Shown here one piece after another: positions 19,254-30,151 of a stretch of 64,000 bases of DNA. Numbering within the stretch: position 1 is the first letter of the stretch; each line of letters begins with the position of its first letter. The stretch comes from Teratosphaeria epicoccoides. Its lineage: Eukaryota > Ascomycota > Dothideomycetes > Mycosphaerellales > Teratosphaeriaceae. The notes below the pieces were generated by a model, which was given only the letters and a program-made list of their open reading frames with translations, did not search any database and was not told the DNA's origin. The DNA lies in assembly GCA_021401465.1 (NCBI GenBank), contig JADDMT010000110.1:30682-94681 (forward strand), in the 5' to 3' direction. A program made the translations under genes and the position numbers.

Positions 19254-21955
19254 TTAATCACTAGTTCGCTCCTTAATAGTAGATGAGATCTTTTCGACTT
19301 CTGGAGCAAATGAGCTGGCGAAAGCATGAAGAAAGATAGCAATTTGCAGTCTACTACATTCTAGTTCAAGGATTCTCTGATGCCATAGCTCAAGTTCATG
19401 TCTCTGCCCTATCAGGTTGTGGAAGTTGAGGATAAACAACCTCATTGCTTGTCTCGGTCTTAACTTCTTCTGCACCACCAGCATCGACATTTGCGGTTAT
19501 CTCTTTCCTTCGATTATCTTGAACTTGCGGTGAGATCAGAACTTGGGACGAGGAGGACGCTACCTCGCCGCCTACACGGCTGGCATGGTCTGGCTCTGGG
19601 GAAGAGCTATCTTGACTTGTTGGCCTCGTGGATGTCTTTCGCCGGGACAAAATTGATTGTCCCAGAGATTTGGCACGCTCAGTGAAGTGCTTAGCACCAG
19701 TTGCATTCTTCAGCGTGCCGCTCGCGCCTTGTTCATGGTCTGGGGCATCATAATTGCCTGCGAGATGTTATCAAGGGTACAAGACTGTTAGGAAGGGAAG
19801 CATACTTACCGGCGGTACGATCGTAATGCTTCACGGCCTTGGCTCCCCTGTCTCTTTCCTTACGGTTGATAGGAGGTGCCGGTTCGTCATCCAGGACTCT
19901 AATCATGTAACGGCCTTTAGCAACAGTGTTTCCGTGCCGCTTCTGATGAGGCCGCCTATACACAGCAGAATCATCGATGAAGTCTCTGTCGTCAGATTGT
20001 TCGGATTCGTCCAGATCTTCGTCGCTGTTCGTTCCATGCTTCCACTTGATGGCTAGGGATCGTTCATATTCAATCGCTTTGGTTTCTCGACTCGGTTCTC
20101 CCAGCGCCAGCCGTTTCATTCCCTCTGGCAAGTCTTCCATCGCCTCTTCGATGACTTGCTCAGCGCATGGCTTGCCATAGGCTTTCTCAATGTCGGAGCG
20201 GGAGTACATCAGAGCAGCACCATCTTCATCCCTCTCTAAAAGATACGTGGCAGGTCTATTGGTCCAGCCACCCCGGGGTTCGAGACGCCGGCGGGTGACT
20301 ACAGCGCCGATGAAGTTGTGCTCGTAAAAGTCTTTTCGGATGAGCCGATCGTAGTTCTTGTTGGCTGAACTGAGGTCAGGACAGGCCTGTTTGATGCTGG
20401 CTAAGGCGTTTCGCCACAACTTAGCCTCAGCAGCCTCGTAGACCGGCTTCTCTGCACCCCTTTCAGTCACGCGGATGAGGAGCTGATCGCGCTTTAAGAA
20501 TTCACGGAAGAATTTCACCTTACGCTGCTGTCCCTCGTCTATTATTTCATAGCCGGATGATGCATCGCTTATTGCGTCGTCTGAGACGCCGACTGTAGAC
20601 ATGTCGGTGTCAGTATCGGTGACAATGCCGGAGTCGGTCTTGACGTCGTCAGTGTCAGCATCTCGCCCTACTGGGGCTGCATCGGATGCATCCATGTCAA
20701 CATCTTCTGTGTCAGCTTGGTGGCTGCCAGAAGCCTCTCCCGCAGTGATCGCCGCTGCACCACGATACGAGACTCCTTCGCTCTCGTCAGCAACAGAAGC
20801 CTGATGTCGCTTCGGTATAGCTGTCGTGTAAGACACAGGGTTCCCGATTCTGTCTTTAACAGCTTTGATGTAGCTCTGAGGGAACCCGAACGCCTTTGTC
20901 TGGGTTACCTACTCATCTTTCTTTTGGAAGAATACAGTTTTCGTGTGCCCGTTACTGTTATCGGAGCCAGCGGCCTTGGCGGAATCGTCCAGCTCTTTGA
21001 GGAGCTTTGATATAGGTTTCCAATCAATTGTTTTGAGGAATCTTTTCGATGTGCCCGCTTCTTCGGTCCACCCGGCTGCGTATTTCCTTGCGTGTGTCAT
21101 TTCCAGCCGATCTGTTATGGCGTTTGCTTCAACGGAATCCCCTATTCTTGCTACGAGCTTGCGGAACGAATCGGCGTATTGTAGATGCACTGCTTTAATC
21201 GGTGCTAGTAAGACTGTGTCCGGATCATTCCGCGGTTTGGTCACCCTCTTCCCGGCCTTGTTGATGAATTGTCTGTCTTTTTCAGCAACCTCTAGCATGG
21301 TCTTGCCCTTCCATCTTTGTAGTCTAAGCGCATGATGTTCTCCATATGTCTTCTGAGCAAATGCTATGATTTCTGAGCATAGTCAGAGGTATGGCTCAGC
21401 ACGCAATCGTCTGCCACTCTTACCTCTCTGGGCTTGTGTACTCCTGCTGTCCCCATTCGTGGTGGACGGATGGATGTGCCGGTACTGTTCATATAGATTG
21501 GCCAGCTGATCGTATTCTCCGAGTCCTGATTTGGCGAGTCGGAGACGTTGCTGAGGGTCCGTTGAGTTATTCTTAGACGAGGTCCACCATGTCAGCAAGT
21601 CGTCTTGCTCGGGGAGCACGGGATCTAGGTCGCTGTCGTAGGTCCACATATCACTGAACATTTTATTGATGCGTCGATCGCTGGGAACCGTTCTCTTGCT
21701 GGCTTTCTCAGGCCGTCGAATCCATTCACACTTCACAGCCTTCAAGCCTTCTCGGTCGTAGATCTTCCTGCGATCAGGATCTGCGAGGACGTCGGCGGCA
21801 GCAGTGAGCTTGTGCCATTCGATCTCTTTGCCCGGCACCTTGTCTGGATGGCATGTCAAAGATAATGATCTGAAGGCCGACCGTATCTCTTGCTGGGTAG
21901 CACCCTTATGCAAGCCCAGTATTCCGTAGAGGATTGATTTGTCGTTGGCGGCCAT
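19254..21955 (-). CDS. J-domain (DnaJ-like) protein, five exons, about 824 aa
   Basis: Model: 21,955-21,424; 21,372-20,913; 20,849-19,810; 19,757-19,465; 19,403-19,254. Introns are 51, 63, 52 and 61 bp, all GT..AG, and every phase agrees. The first is clear (GTAAGA donor). The second skips an in-frame TAG at 20,909 and has a weaker branch site. The N-terminal 75 residues are a J-domain: ILYGILGLHKGATQQEIRSA, the diagnostic HPD (LTCHPDKVPG) and DPDRRKIYDREG. J-domains stimulate Hsp70 ATPase. The middle is charged and helical. From about residue 355 an acidic Asp/Thr/Val-rich stretch (DTDDVKTDSGIVTDTDTDM) occurs. The C-terminus is Ser-rich and ends in a Leu-rich helix (RHELELWHQRILELE). No Cys-rich zinc region is seen, so it is a class C J-protein. 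If the second intron is wrong, the gene splits in two at 20,909. Confidence 0.7.
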
Positions 21956-22316
21956 GACGATCTGTCTTGGATTATTCCTGGTCTATCGCTCTGGTTGAAG
22001 TCCAGGTCTTTATACCGCCTGACTCCTACTACCGGTGCACGTGCTGCTACCGACAAGACGCTGCAGACTCTCCGAAAATAGAATATAGGTCCAGAAATAG
22101 ACATCGGCTCTCTGAAACATGGCCTAGTCGAGCGATGCCACTAACATGATCGGAGGGAAAGCCAAAGGACGTGCCATTGTTAAGCTAGCAGTGTGACCAG
22201 GACATAGGAGCACTTTCTCGTGACCAGGCCGTGAATGGATGTTCGGAAACAGGAAGTACGTCAAGTAGGAATGCGCATGTTAGCTACAGTCGTACTACCG
22301 TGTGCGGTGCCAAAGA

Positions 22317-22985
22317 TCAGACTCGAAATCTACATTTGAAATCGCATTGACAGACATCGCATCGTTCACCAACCACCGTATCAAGAAGTTCAAAGACATC
22401 TCCAAAGCGGGCGTACTCTGGCGTCTTTATCAGGATCATGCGCTCCCCGCCATCGACTCCGCAACTGCATTCTACCCAAAGCCTGTACTGGCGGACCGGT
22501 GGCTGTATCAGAAGCATGTTTCGAAGTGTCGATGATGTTCGTAGCACCTCGTGGTAGCGTTGTGGACCAGCTGTGAGATAGAATGCAGCACCCACTTTTC
22601 CCTTAGTTTGCTGTAGGCTCATTTCCATGCCCGGGATGATGTACGGTGGTAGGCAAGGCTGGAAGTCGAACGCCGGTTTGCGGAAAGCGCGGCGAGATGA
22701 GGCTGGGGACTTCTGCATCGCCCATTGAAATTCTTTGCACACCAATTGCGCCTCCATTTGCTCGCGAGGAGACAACATTTCCAGCGTCATGGCTAGAAGC
22801 TCATGCAAGTTCCAGAACCGATGTGCAGCTGCTTGCGTCCGTGTTTCGATCTGTTGACGTAAAGACACCCTGCCTGGTATTGCCGGGACATGAAGCTCGA
22901 ATTCGTCACGACTGATTCGGCCGTCATAGCAAAGACGCTCAAGAAAAGTCGCAATATTCGTTCCCATGCCGTGCTTGTACGGCAT
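22317..22985 (-). CDS. F-box-like protein
   Basis: Intronless frame; I choose the ATG at 22,985 (MPYKHGMG) because upstream in-frame sequence lacks protein character. That gives 222 aa. At about residues 58-95 lies an F-box-like helix set: NLHELLAMTLEMLSPREQM, then LVCKEFQWAMQKSP, the usual pattern Leu-x-E-L..I/L..L....L......VC+.W. F-box proteins tie substrates to SCF ubiquitin ligases. The C-terminal half has beta character with a Cys cluster at the end (VVGERCDVCQCDFKC) that may bind a metal. This belongs to the large expanded F-box-type family of filamentous ascomycetes; the substrate is unknown. The gene is transcribed away from the three-exon gene at 23,361, with a shared intergenic region. 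Confidence 0.65.
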   Translation of the reverse strand: MPYKHGMGTNIATFLERLCYDGRISRDEFELHVPAIPGRVSLRQQIETRTQAAAHRFWNLHELLAMTLEMLSPREQMEAQLVCKEFQWAMQKSPASSRRAFRKPAFDFQPCLPPYIIPGMEMSLQQTKGKVGAAFYLTAGPQRYHEVLRTSSTLRNMLLIQPPVRQYRLWVECSCGVDGGERMILIKTPEYARFGDVFELLDTVVGERCDVCQCDFKCRFRV

Positions 22986-23165
22986 GAGGACGAGGAGGGC
23001 ACAGATGGTTGAGACTGACAAGCGCGCTGGGATTCGTGTCGAGTGTAGGAGGCACCTAGAGTCTGACAGGAAATCCCTCGGTAGGTGGTAGCCTTGTCCC
23101 ACATTGAAGGGGCGGGCGCCTTGCTCGACCGGTTCTAAGAATAGAGCCAAACTTGGAGGCGAAAA

Positions 23166-23173
23166 TATATAAG
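23166..23173 (+). promoter_or_regulatory. TATA box upstream of the gene at 23,361
   Basis: The word tatataag lies about 190 bp before the ATG at 23,361, and the 19-bp tandem array falls between them, so the array is probably transcribed as 5' leader. The distance is long but normal for fungal leaders. Confidence 0.45.
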
Positions 23174-23197
23174 AACCGGCAGAGATCTGCGATTCGT

Positions 23198-23300
23198 TCT
23201 CGATTCTGCAAATCACTCTCGACTCTGCAATTCACTCTCGACTCTGCAATTCACTCTCGACTCTGCAATTCACTCTCGACTCTGCAATTCACTCTCGACC
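23198..23300. repeat. 19-bp tandem array in a 5' leader
   Basis: About five copies of tctcgactctgcaattcac in head-to-tail order. The first copy is variant (cgattctgcaaatcac) and the rest are identical. The near-perfect copies mean recent expansion or homogenisation. It sits between a TATA box and the ATG of the three-exon gene, and in the promoter region of the divergent F-box gene. Confidence 0.85.
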
Positions 23301-23360
23301 TTCATTTCGACTAGTCTGTACTTCACCAATTCAGACTCATACCTTCATTACTCGAGCAGC

Positions 23361-23966
23361 ATGTCTTTGCCATCGAAGGTGCTGCCATCGAAGCTTGAAT
23401 TGGAGCAAACTCTCAGGAACATGTTGCAGCCTCTTGTCCGGACGGCTATGACTTCTGGTGACGAAGACGATTGTCTCTCGACCTTGGCAAAGTCATTGTT
23501 ACACGTCGCGCTGAGAGTCGTCTTGTCACAAGTTGAAGAAGCTGGCCGCGCCCAGACGCCAGTGAGCGATTACGATTCAGCCGGATACGAAAGCGCGAGC
23601 GAGGCCGCGAGGGAGCAGTCGGCACTGCACGGCCTAGCCAACTTCAGCAGCGGGTTTGACGTGGAAGAGCCAGAACAGCAGAATTATCGGGTAGGCAAGA
23701 GATTTGGTCCTTGCATGTTTGGAGACTAATTTTCTCTCCACTGTAGACTCGAAGGGCCACTTCGGCTGGCCAGCATAGACGTCATTGGAGGAAGATCCGC
23801 CAGAATGCATATGATGCAAAAGCTGAGGTAGATGCCCTGCATCTGCTTTCCCTTCAAAGAGGCTGACGATTCTTAGGAGCAACGTGCCATTCTTGACGAT
23901 GGCGTCGCTCTGACTGGGTCTCAATATGGTCGTGCCCACTCGCGCAGGGTTCGTAGCCTCGTTTGA
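23361..23966 (+). CDS. Hypothetical protein, three exons, 166 aa
   Basis: Exons 23,361-23,690, 23,747-23,827 and 23,877-23,966. Intron 1 (56 bp) has donor GTAGGC, branch GACTAAT and acceptor CTGTAG. Intron 2 (49 bp) has donor GTAGAT, branch GCTGACG and acceptor CTTAG. Phases agree and the product ends RVRSLV at TGA. The N-terminal 60 residues form Leu-rich helices (LELEQTLRNMLQPLVRTA), then an acidic Ser/Tyr stretch (SDYDSAGYESASEAAREQ). The C-terminus is strongly basic (TRRATSAGQHRRHWRKIR). No known domain; it might be a small regulatory or nucleic-acid-binding protein. The unspliced reading ends 13 codons after exon 1 and hides the conserved-looking basic tail. Confidence 0.75.
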
Positions 23967-24990
23967 GCGGAGAGATAGTTCAGCCGGTACAGCATAGTGT
24001 TAAGTGAGTTCTTGTCGGATCAGCAGTCCGTCACGCGCCAGAATGCCGCAAGCCTTTGTCAATGCTATGATGATTCCACAACCTTGTCTTTCCAAACGCT
24101 CCTCTGCACGGCCGGGGCCCCGAGACTGCAACCTCAGCATAATACCTAGCTCGCATCCTTTCGGTCAGGAAGGCGCGATACCTCCGGAACTGTGAAAGGG
24201 TGAAGTCGTTGGCATGTTTCTCACAACAATGATGTTCGCGAAACCGTCGCCCAATGTAGCCGCTGGATTCGTTGCCGCTGTACTCATGTTGTGTGTTGTC
24301 CAGCTACTATGACCAGTCGTTCGTATTGATGGACCGCATTTCTTTCTTGACGTTTGGGCTCGGACATCTTCAGTGCTTCCTCATCTGTGCCGTGGCATTC
24401 TCAGGCTAGGTCTTGGCAAAGCAGAATGAAATGAGCACCATGTCTGCAGCACTGAGCCTTTGATGTCAACTGCCGAGCAGTCCCAGGCGCAACGGTTTCG
24501 AGGGGGGAAGTTGTTTTGGGGCGCGCCAGTTTCAGACAAGCCATTGAATTGTAGTGAGAAGCCGATTACCGGACACTGGTTGTCTTCATTAGGGCGGGGA
24601 AATAAAGTCTGCTTACTTACATAACACGTGTCCAGGGCATGTACGCCTTGAAACCTCGATACTCATCTATCTGTTGCAGTAGATCATGATACGATACTGT
24701 GATCCAAGCTACTAACAGTACTGTGTCTCTTGAATTGCGCCTTAGCACCCACCATGCTAATAATCGAGCATTCGAGCTCGTCCATAGTCGTCGTTATGTC
24801 GTCACCCGCAACCGCAGCTGAGTCTTGACTAATCAGAAACGCATCCCACTAGTACTAGTCGCTCTGCCCAAGCTTTTCATCTTCTATCGGTTCCGGGTAG
24901 AAGCGCCATGCACTTCTACACTTCCACGCTGTCTACTTACCCGATGGCAGCGGCACGCCAGGCACGCGTTAGGCATTTGCTGTACTCGTG
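23967..24990. other. Intergenic, no gene seen
   Basis: No frame with protein character, intron structure or domain. No tRNA, repeat or transposon motif recognised. Confidence 0.4.
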
Positions 24991-25400
24991 TCAGCTACGT
25001 CTACGACAGATCCGACGCTGCTTACAGGGTGAGAACTTGTTACAAGATCCGGTGCGTGGTTCTGCAGCAGGCTCGAGTATAATGCCCAACCCTTCTGCTA
25101 CCTCCTCAGACTTGAGTTTTGCGATCTTGAGGGCGAGGGCGGCCGTAACATCAGCTCTGCGCCTTGCGAATTCATCGTCCGAGATCGAATGGACTGCTTC
25201 AATAGTGGTTAGGTGATCTCCGGCTCCCGGCAAGTTGACTGGGAATAGAGTATGTCTGCGACTAAGTAAGTCTTGATGCGGCTGGCAGTATGGCCCATCT
25301 TCTTGTCCGTGATAGCTGCATGGAGAGCGTCCATCGACAACGCCTTGATCGGCGCCTTCTTAAATGCTAGACAGATTAGCATGACTTAACGGTCGGCTGC
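24991..25400 (-). pseudogene. Unidentified coding remnant
   Basis: The minus-strand frame 25,233-24,991 contains a clear coding stretch of alternating charged and Ala/Leu residues (EFARRRADVTAALALKIAKL), a probable helix. Upstream on the same strand, 25,390-25,270, another frame reads KALSMDALHAAITDKKMGH. A phase-correct intron could not be fixed, and the 3' end loses frame. It may be a decayed gene or transposon-derived. No family is recognised. Confidence 0.35.
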
Positions 25401-26353
25401 CACGCTACGCCAGATTATCAAGCGACAGTAGAAGCAACTAATAGCAAGAACCAAAAGCATGTGGCCAAGACCTAGTAACTAACAAGCAAGAAACGGCAAA
25501 TCATGTAGCCGCCGACGAACGCTTCTCGTCACAATATGGTGCAAGAAGCTAACATAGATTCTGTGCGATGCAATAGAACACTCGGGGGCACAGCTCATTT
25601 ATGCGCGCGCTTTAATAGTTATGTGTCGCGCTAGCTGAACCTTCATGGGTTATTTAGCGCGACGCCCTCGATAGATCCGCGTGCTGCTTAAGGCCACGAT
25701 AGGCATTTTGTCTGTCTGAATCGATTATATATGCTAGGACGTCGTTCGTCCCTTAACGCTCATCGCAATTCGCAGCCGTTATCACGCCGCTAAGTGACGC
25801 CTTCATCGCGTGCGTGCCAGCTATTAATACTAGCAGGCAAATCAGGAGCCTGAGTATAATATGGAACTTGCGCGACGTGATTAGAAATGAAGCTAGGTGC
25901 GCATGTATTGTAGAGTCCTGTTTTTGAGAAAGTCAGTGTGGTTAGTGCTGCGGGCTAGAATTGCGGAGATGATTAGCACAGACCATTTTGTTTGTGAAAT
26001 GGTGTGTCATGAATCATGCGAATTTGCGGGGCACGCGCTAACGCAAGAAGGAAGGAGCGTTAAGGTAAGCATCAAGCTCTTCATCGCTATAGGGTGTCTA
26101 CTTACCTGCACGTACGCTCTACTATGTACATGACTGCTAACGGCCTCCCCCTCCTCCTCCTCCTCCCTCTCTTCCTCGGTTAGCTCACCTAACCGGCTCC
26201 ATTCTTCTTCAGACTTCCATTCGACAAGGTGCAGATCCTAATCGTCAGATGTGCCGGGCGGGCAGTCTGACCTCACTGACGCCTCTGAGAATAGCGCAGG
26301 CGAGTGGCAGCCAGGATAGGATAAGACTGTTAAGCTCAGGTGGAAAGGCTTTA
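25401..26353. other. Intergenic, no gene seen
   Basis: Includes a short pyrimidine run (tcctcctcctcctccc, about 26,148-26,170) just upstream of the RPA12-like gene. Nothing else recognisable. Confidence 0.4.
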
Positions 26354-26768
26354 ATGGCTCTCTCACATGGACTCGTCTTTTGTGTGGCTTGCGGTAGCCT
26401 TCTAGACCGTCCGAGCCGTCTTGATCAGCAAACTATAGATTGCCAACTCTGCCAGACGACAAATCAAAGTATGAGACCTATACCTCTTGCTTGATCTTAG
26501 ACTAACAGAACTTGCAGACGTTTGGCCCCCGAAGACTATAACACAGTCCAAGCCCTCCGCACCTCCTTCCGCGTTGCGAAAGCGTCTAGATGGCCAACAG
26601 GTTACAGGGCTGGAACAGAATATAGCACAAACCATACAGCAGTCGTGTCCAGAGTGCGACAACACTAGAATGGAGTTCTACGAGCGCTAATTACGAAGTG
26701 CAGACGAGGGGACTACTATCTTCTATCACTGGGTCAAATGTGGTCATCGCTACAACACAAATAACTAG
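26354..26768 (+). pseudogene. RPA12: RNA polymerase I subunit RPA12-like copy with premature stop
   Basis: RPA12 (A12.2) is the small zinc-ribbon subunit of RNA polymerase I, needed for transcript cleavage and termination. Exon 1, 26,354-26,468, has the N-terminal ribbon (LVFCVACGSLLD, then DCQLCQ). The 49-bp intron has donor GTATGA, perfect branch GACTAACAG and acceptor TTGCAG. Exon 2, from 26,518, has the linker KPSAPPSALRKRL and the C-terminal TFIIS-type ribbon: CPECDNTRMEFYER, then LRSADEGTTIFYH and KCGHRYNTNN, ending TAG at 26,768. The invariant Gln before RSADEG is TAA (26,688-26,690), consistent with CAA mutated at CpA. One ribbon Cys is Trp (YHWVKC, expected YHC..C). The product would lose the catalytic acidic hairpin. 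An intact copy presumably exists elsewhere. Confidence 0.85.
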
Positions 26769-27484
26769 ACCTGGGCATGCGCATCTTTCGATGTGATCTC
26801 GCATTTGCTTCTGCAATCAGAAGTGAAGGAACTTTTCAGCTTGATGTTGCAGGAAGAAGGCTTCGCGCTTTAGCTCTAAAATGGCTTGTCGGATCTCGTG
26901 GCTCTTTGCAACATTGCGGAGAAGGCGTTCAGTAGGAAAGGCGGCTAACAAGGAACAAAAGGCGGCTGCCAAGATGAAGGACGAGATGCCAGGACTCGCC
27001 GAGATGTAGGACGCGCTAGTGACAGCGGTAGTGAGGTTAAGTAGAGGGGCGAGATGCCAGGGCTAGCCAGCTAGTAAATGTAGTCTACTTTCGTGGCTCC
27101 GCCGTCCTCTATTGCTTTAGAAACCGCGCGATTATCACTATCACTTGCTTAAGCAGCTATTCGCCCTTTCCTTCCCCTTCTACAACAAGATATCGGAGGC
27201 TTCGGCGTGGATGGTCTCCTAGAGCAGGATATTAAAGACTCCGGCGGAGATAGTCTGTTCGGTGCTGCTATAGCTCCAGGAGCCCCTACGGCTCCGCTGG
27301 TAAATGCCTGAGTATCTCTAACACGCGATGTCGTCCTCCTCGATGTGCTCGAGATTAGTGCTAGTCAGGGGTGTCTTCGCACTGCTGCTGCTAATCTGAG
27401 CAAGGCAGGCTACCGAACTGTGTCGCAGCTGGATGCTCAGGCCGCTACTCGCTCCAGCTTCTGCAGGTAGCGACTCTGCCACCA
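26769..27484. other. Decayed sequence with short coding-like stretches
   Basis: A plus-strand frame near 27,190-27,470 reads QDIGGFGVDGLLEQDIKDSG with TAG/TGA interruptions, and a Lys/Ala-rich stretch lies near 26,950. Both look like old protein-coding repeats, but neither can be assigned. No intact gene. Confidence 0.35.
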
Positions 27485-28943
27485 TTAGTAACATTCACTG
27501 AGGAAGTCGGCTCGGGCTTTCTCCACAGGCGAGGAGGGCACTTGCCGCCGACCACTCGATTTGATCCCGCCAGCGTTCTTCCGGCCTGCCTCTCTGCCGC
27601 CCTTCTTCTTCTTCGCTACTAGCGTCAACGTCCACCCTTGGTCGTCCTCCACGATCATTTGGCCAGTCACGAGAAGCGGATGCACCTGGGCATCGATCTC
27701 GTCCCGCTGGGCAGAGGTGAAGAGATCGGAGTCCAATTCTTGGATAACAGTCGTGAGGTTGCGGTAATCCTCCGTCTTTATATCGTCATTGTCTGGAAGG
27801 CGATCTTCCCATCCTAGACGGACACACTTAAGGCTACGAGCAAAGTGGGCGGCAGTGTAGAAAAAGGATGCTGCAATCATATACGGTCCATCTTCGGTAA
27901 AGACGCCATGAAGCGTTCCAGGTGCCTGGATACTAGTTATAGAGCGTTAGTATCAACATCGCAGCAGAGACAGCAAGCAGGACGTACATGCAATCACCGG
28001 GGCCAATCTTTAGAACCGAGAAGCCCTTAGAGTATCCAGTATACCGCTGACCTATCACAGCAAATTCTTTGCGTACGACCTCCTAGTCGCCCTTTAGCAC
28101 ATGCCAGAACTTTCTGCCCTCTACGCCAACAATGAATGTGCTGTAGCCTGCGCTATCGACGTGCACCTAGGAGGCGCCAGGACCGCGTGTCAGAATAACT
28201 CATTGATCCTAAGTAGTAGCACGCGCCTATGTAAGAGCTGGAACTTGCCGCCGCCGTTGAATTTGATGGACCAATGACTTGTCGAGTAAGGCCTGAGGAC
28301 GGTATTCTGTGTGCGTCCAGTTCGCAACGTCTAGGAAATTGCCATACCGCCTGTTTGGATCTACAGAAAGCGGACTACTAAAGGTGTTTCGGAGGAGTTA
28401 GACGTCCACGGTATGGGTAGTGTTGCCATCTACGTCCGGCTCTACGCCCGCTAGGTAGACCTGCCCCTCATGCGCAGGGATGCATTCAATGAACTTGCGG
28501 ATGCTGCAGCGGTGAGGAGGCAGCACGTTTGAGTTGGCATGGATGCAGACCAGGTGAAAGGGGCGGTCCAGCGCTGTTACAAGCTCGTCGTCTGTAGTGA
28601 CTATGTCCACCTCGTAGCTGACGGACTAGTGCAGCGTCTCCAGCAGGCGTCTACACTGCTCGGTTTTCAGTCGCTCGGATGCCAGCGACATAGTCAACTC
28701 CTTCAAGCGTTCAGAGGTCGTTGGCGGCGAGGAGACCCGCTGCAGCATCCTAGCGAGCTCCAGGTCCGCCGCCAGTCGATCGGGATATCGACTTCCGTCG
28801 GGCACCTCATATTGCACATCTGGCAGCTGCTGTGGCTTGAGCAATTTCTTCAACTTGGCCGAAGCGCATGCGCTTCTGTTATCGCTAACGCGCTTGTTAT
28901 GTCTTTGCTCCGCAGTGAGCGTGCGGGTGGCGCTAGGAGCCAT
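27485..28943 (-). pseudogene. JmjC/cupin-like protein, broken by in-frame stops
   Basis: On the minus strand a basic, helical N-terminus (TAEQRHNKRVSDNRSACA) starts at the ATG at 28,943. After a TAG at about 28,626 the same strand continues with a globular part. The core at about 28,170-27,880 reads VHVDSAGYSTFIVGVEG, then KFWHVLKGD, IGPGDCMY, APGTLHGVFTEDGPYM. HVD and the later His in a PGTxH context are the metal ligands of JmjC oxygenases, whose members demethylate histones or hydroxylate proteins. TAG codons stand where Trp/Gln fit (before VHVDS, after KGD) and phases shift more than once. The last exon, 27,880-27,485, ends with a basic Lys/Gly tail (KKKKGGREAGRK). The domain call is by motif only. 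It is clearly non-functional as it stands. Confidence 0.5.
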
Positions 28944-29084
28944 TTGCTGTAGCTCTCACAGTCGGTCTGATGGCGTAATTACAATGGAGAGGCAGGTCTG
29001 CGTCGAGACGAGATCGTTGCAGAGCACAAAGTCTGGACGACGCGCCTAGCTGCCAGCACTGAGTCTTGTCACAGATGCCGCTAA

Positions 29085-29285
29085 TGCTAACCTTCGGCGC
29101 TGTTAGTAATCCCTCGGCGCTGATGATGACCTTTGCGCTGATGGTAATCCCTCGGCGCTGATGCTGACCTTTGGCGCTGATGGTAATCCCTCGGCGCTGA
29201 TACTGACCTTCGGCGCCGATACTTATTCCTCGGCGCTGATGCTGATCCCTCGGCGTCGATACTGATTCCTCGGCGCTGATATACT
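29085..29285. repeat. Minisatellite of about 18-20 bp (ctcggcgctgat core)
   Basis: About ten copies of a unit with the core ctcggcgctgat, alternating with tgctgacctt or tggtaatccc spacers, period 18-20 bp. In one plus frame it reads as repeats around GADGNPSALMLT. It may be a decayed repeat region of a protein. Divergence between copies shows it is not recent. Confidence 0.7.
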
Positions 29286-29399
29286 ACCTAACAATGACAT
29301 TGCGACAATCAGTCCAAACGACGTTGCCGACGCCGTGAATCGCGCTCGCGCTCCATCTGCAGCTACTACGCGTAGCGGTATGTATAATCGTGCACGGTG

Positions 29400-29815
29400 C
29401 CCATGTGCGAATCAGTGACATGTTGTCAGGCGATGGAAAGAATAGCAGCGTGCGCTGAGCATGTGCCGTGTGATTAACAGCGAAGATGACTTGAAGTCAC
29501 TCGGGTAGGATTCTCTCCCGCTCTTTGGGCTCTCCCAGCATCTCGAGAGCCTTAGACGTCGTTTATCTCCAGTCGCCAGTGGCCAGTTTAGCCAGTGCCA
29601 GATGCCGGCCGGCCACTTGCTATTCAAGGTATTGTCCGTATGCCTGAGGCACGTCTTGGCCCGCCGCAACCTCATTGTCATCTTGCTTGTACCATCGCCT
29701 CGTAATGTAAGGTATCTGTTGTTGTGATGGCCACCGACGCCGTCAGGCTCCAGCGCTACTGCCAGTGACGCGAGCGATGAACGTCTTGCCATCCGCACTA
29801 CTACCGAGTCGTCCA
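29400..29815 (-). pseudogene. Unidentified coding remnant
   Basis: In one minus frame, with TAG/TAA read as Gln/Trp, the sequence is protein-like for over 100 codons: RRWYKQDDNEVAAGQDVPQA, then GRHLALAKLATGDWR, and KALEMLGEPKERERILPE. Stops are TAA/TAG at Gln/Trp positions. Other frames on both strands are also partly open but less protein-like. No family could be named; it may come from a transposon or accessory gene. Confidence 0.35.
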
Positions 29816-30151
29816 CTCCCGCGCCAACAAAGAAGTCAGCGTATCATTCTTAACAGCATTCGTAGCAGTATTCGCAGCAGCAGGGGTTTGTCGGAGCAGC
29901 TGATCTAGACCGTAAGCTGGCATGTTGTGCGCCACTCGAGCGAAGAATGTGACCTCATGTTAGCTAGCGCACTCTAAGTAGCTCGCTTGGCACGGAATTA
30001 TTACGGGACGACATAGAGATACAGGGTATATTAGGCGCTTAACTCAACTAGGAAGGAACGAAATTGAATGTAGATATCTCATTAGCAGATCCGTGCGAAT
30101 GTGCGGCAATGCCGCATTTAGCGCCTTCTTATGGAATTAGCCCTCCCTCCA

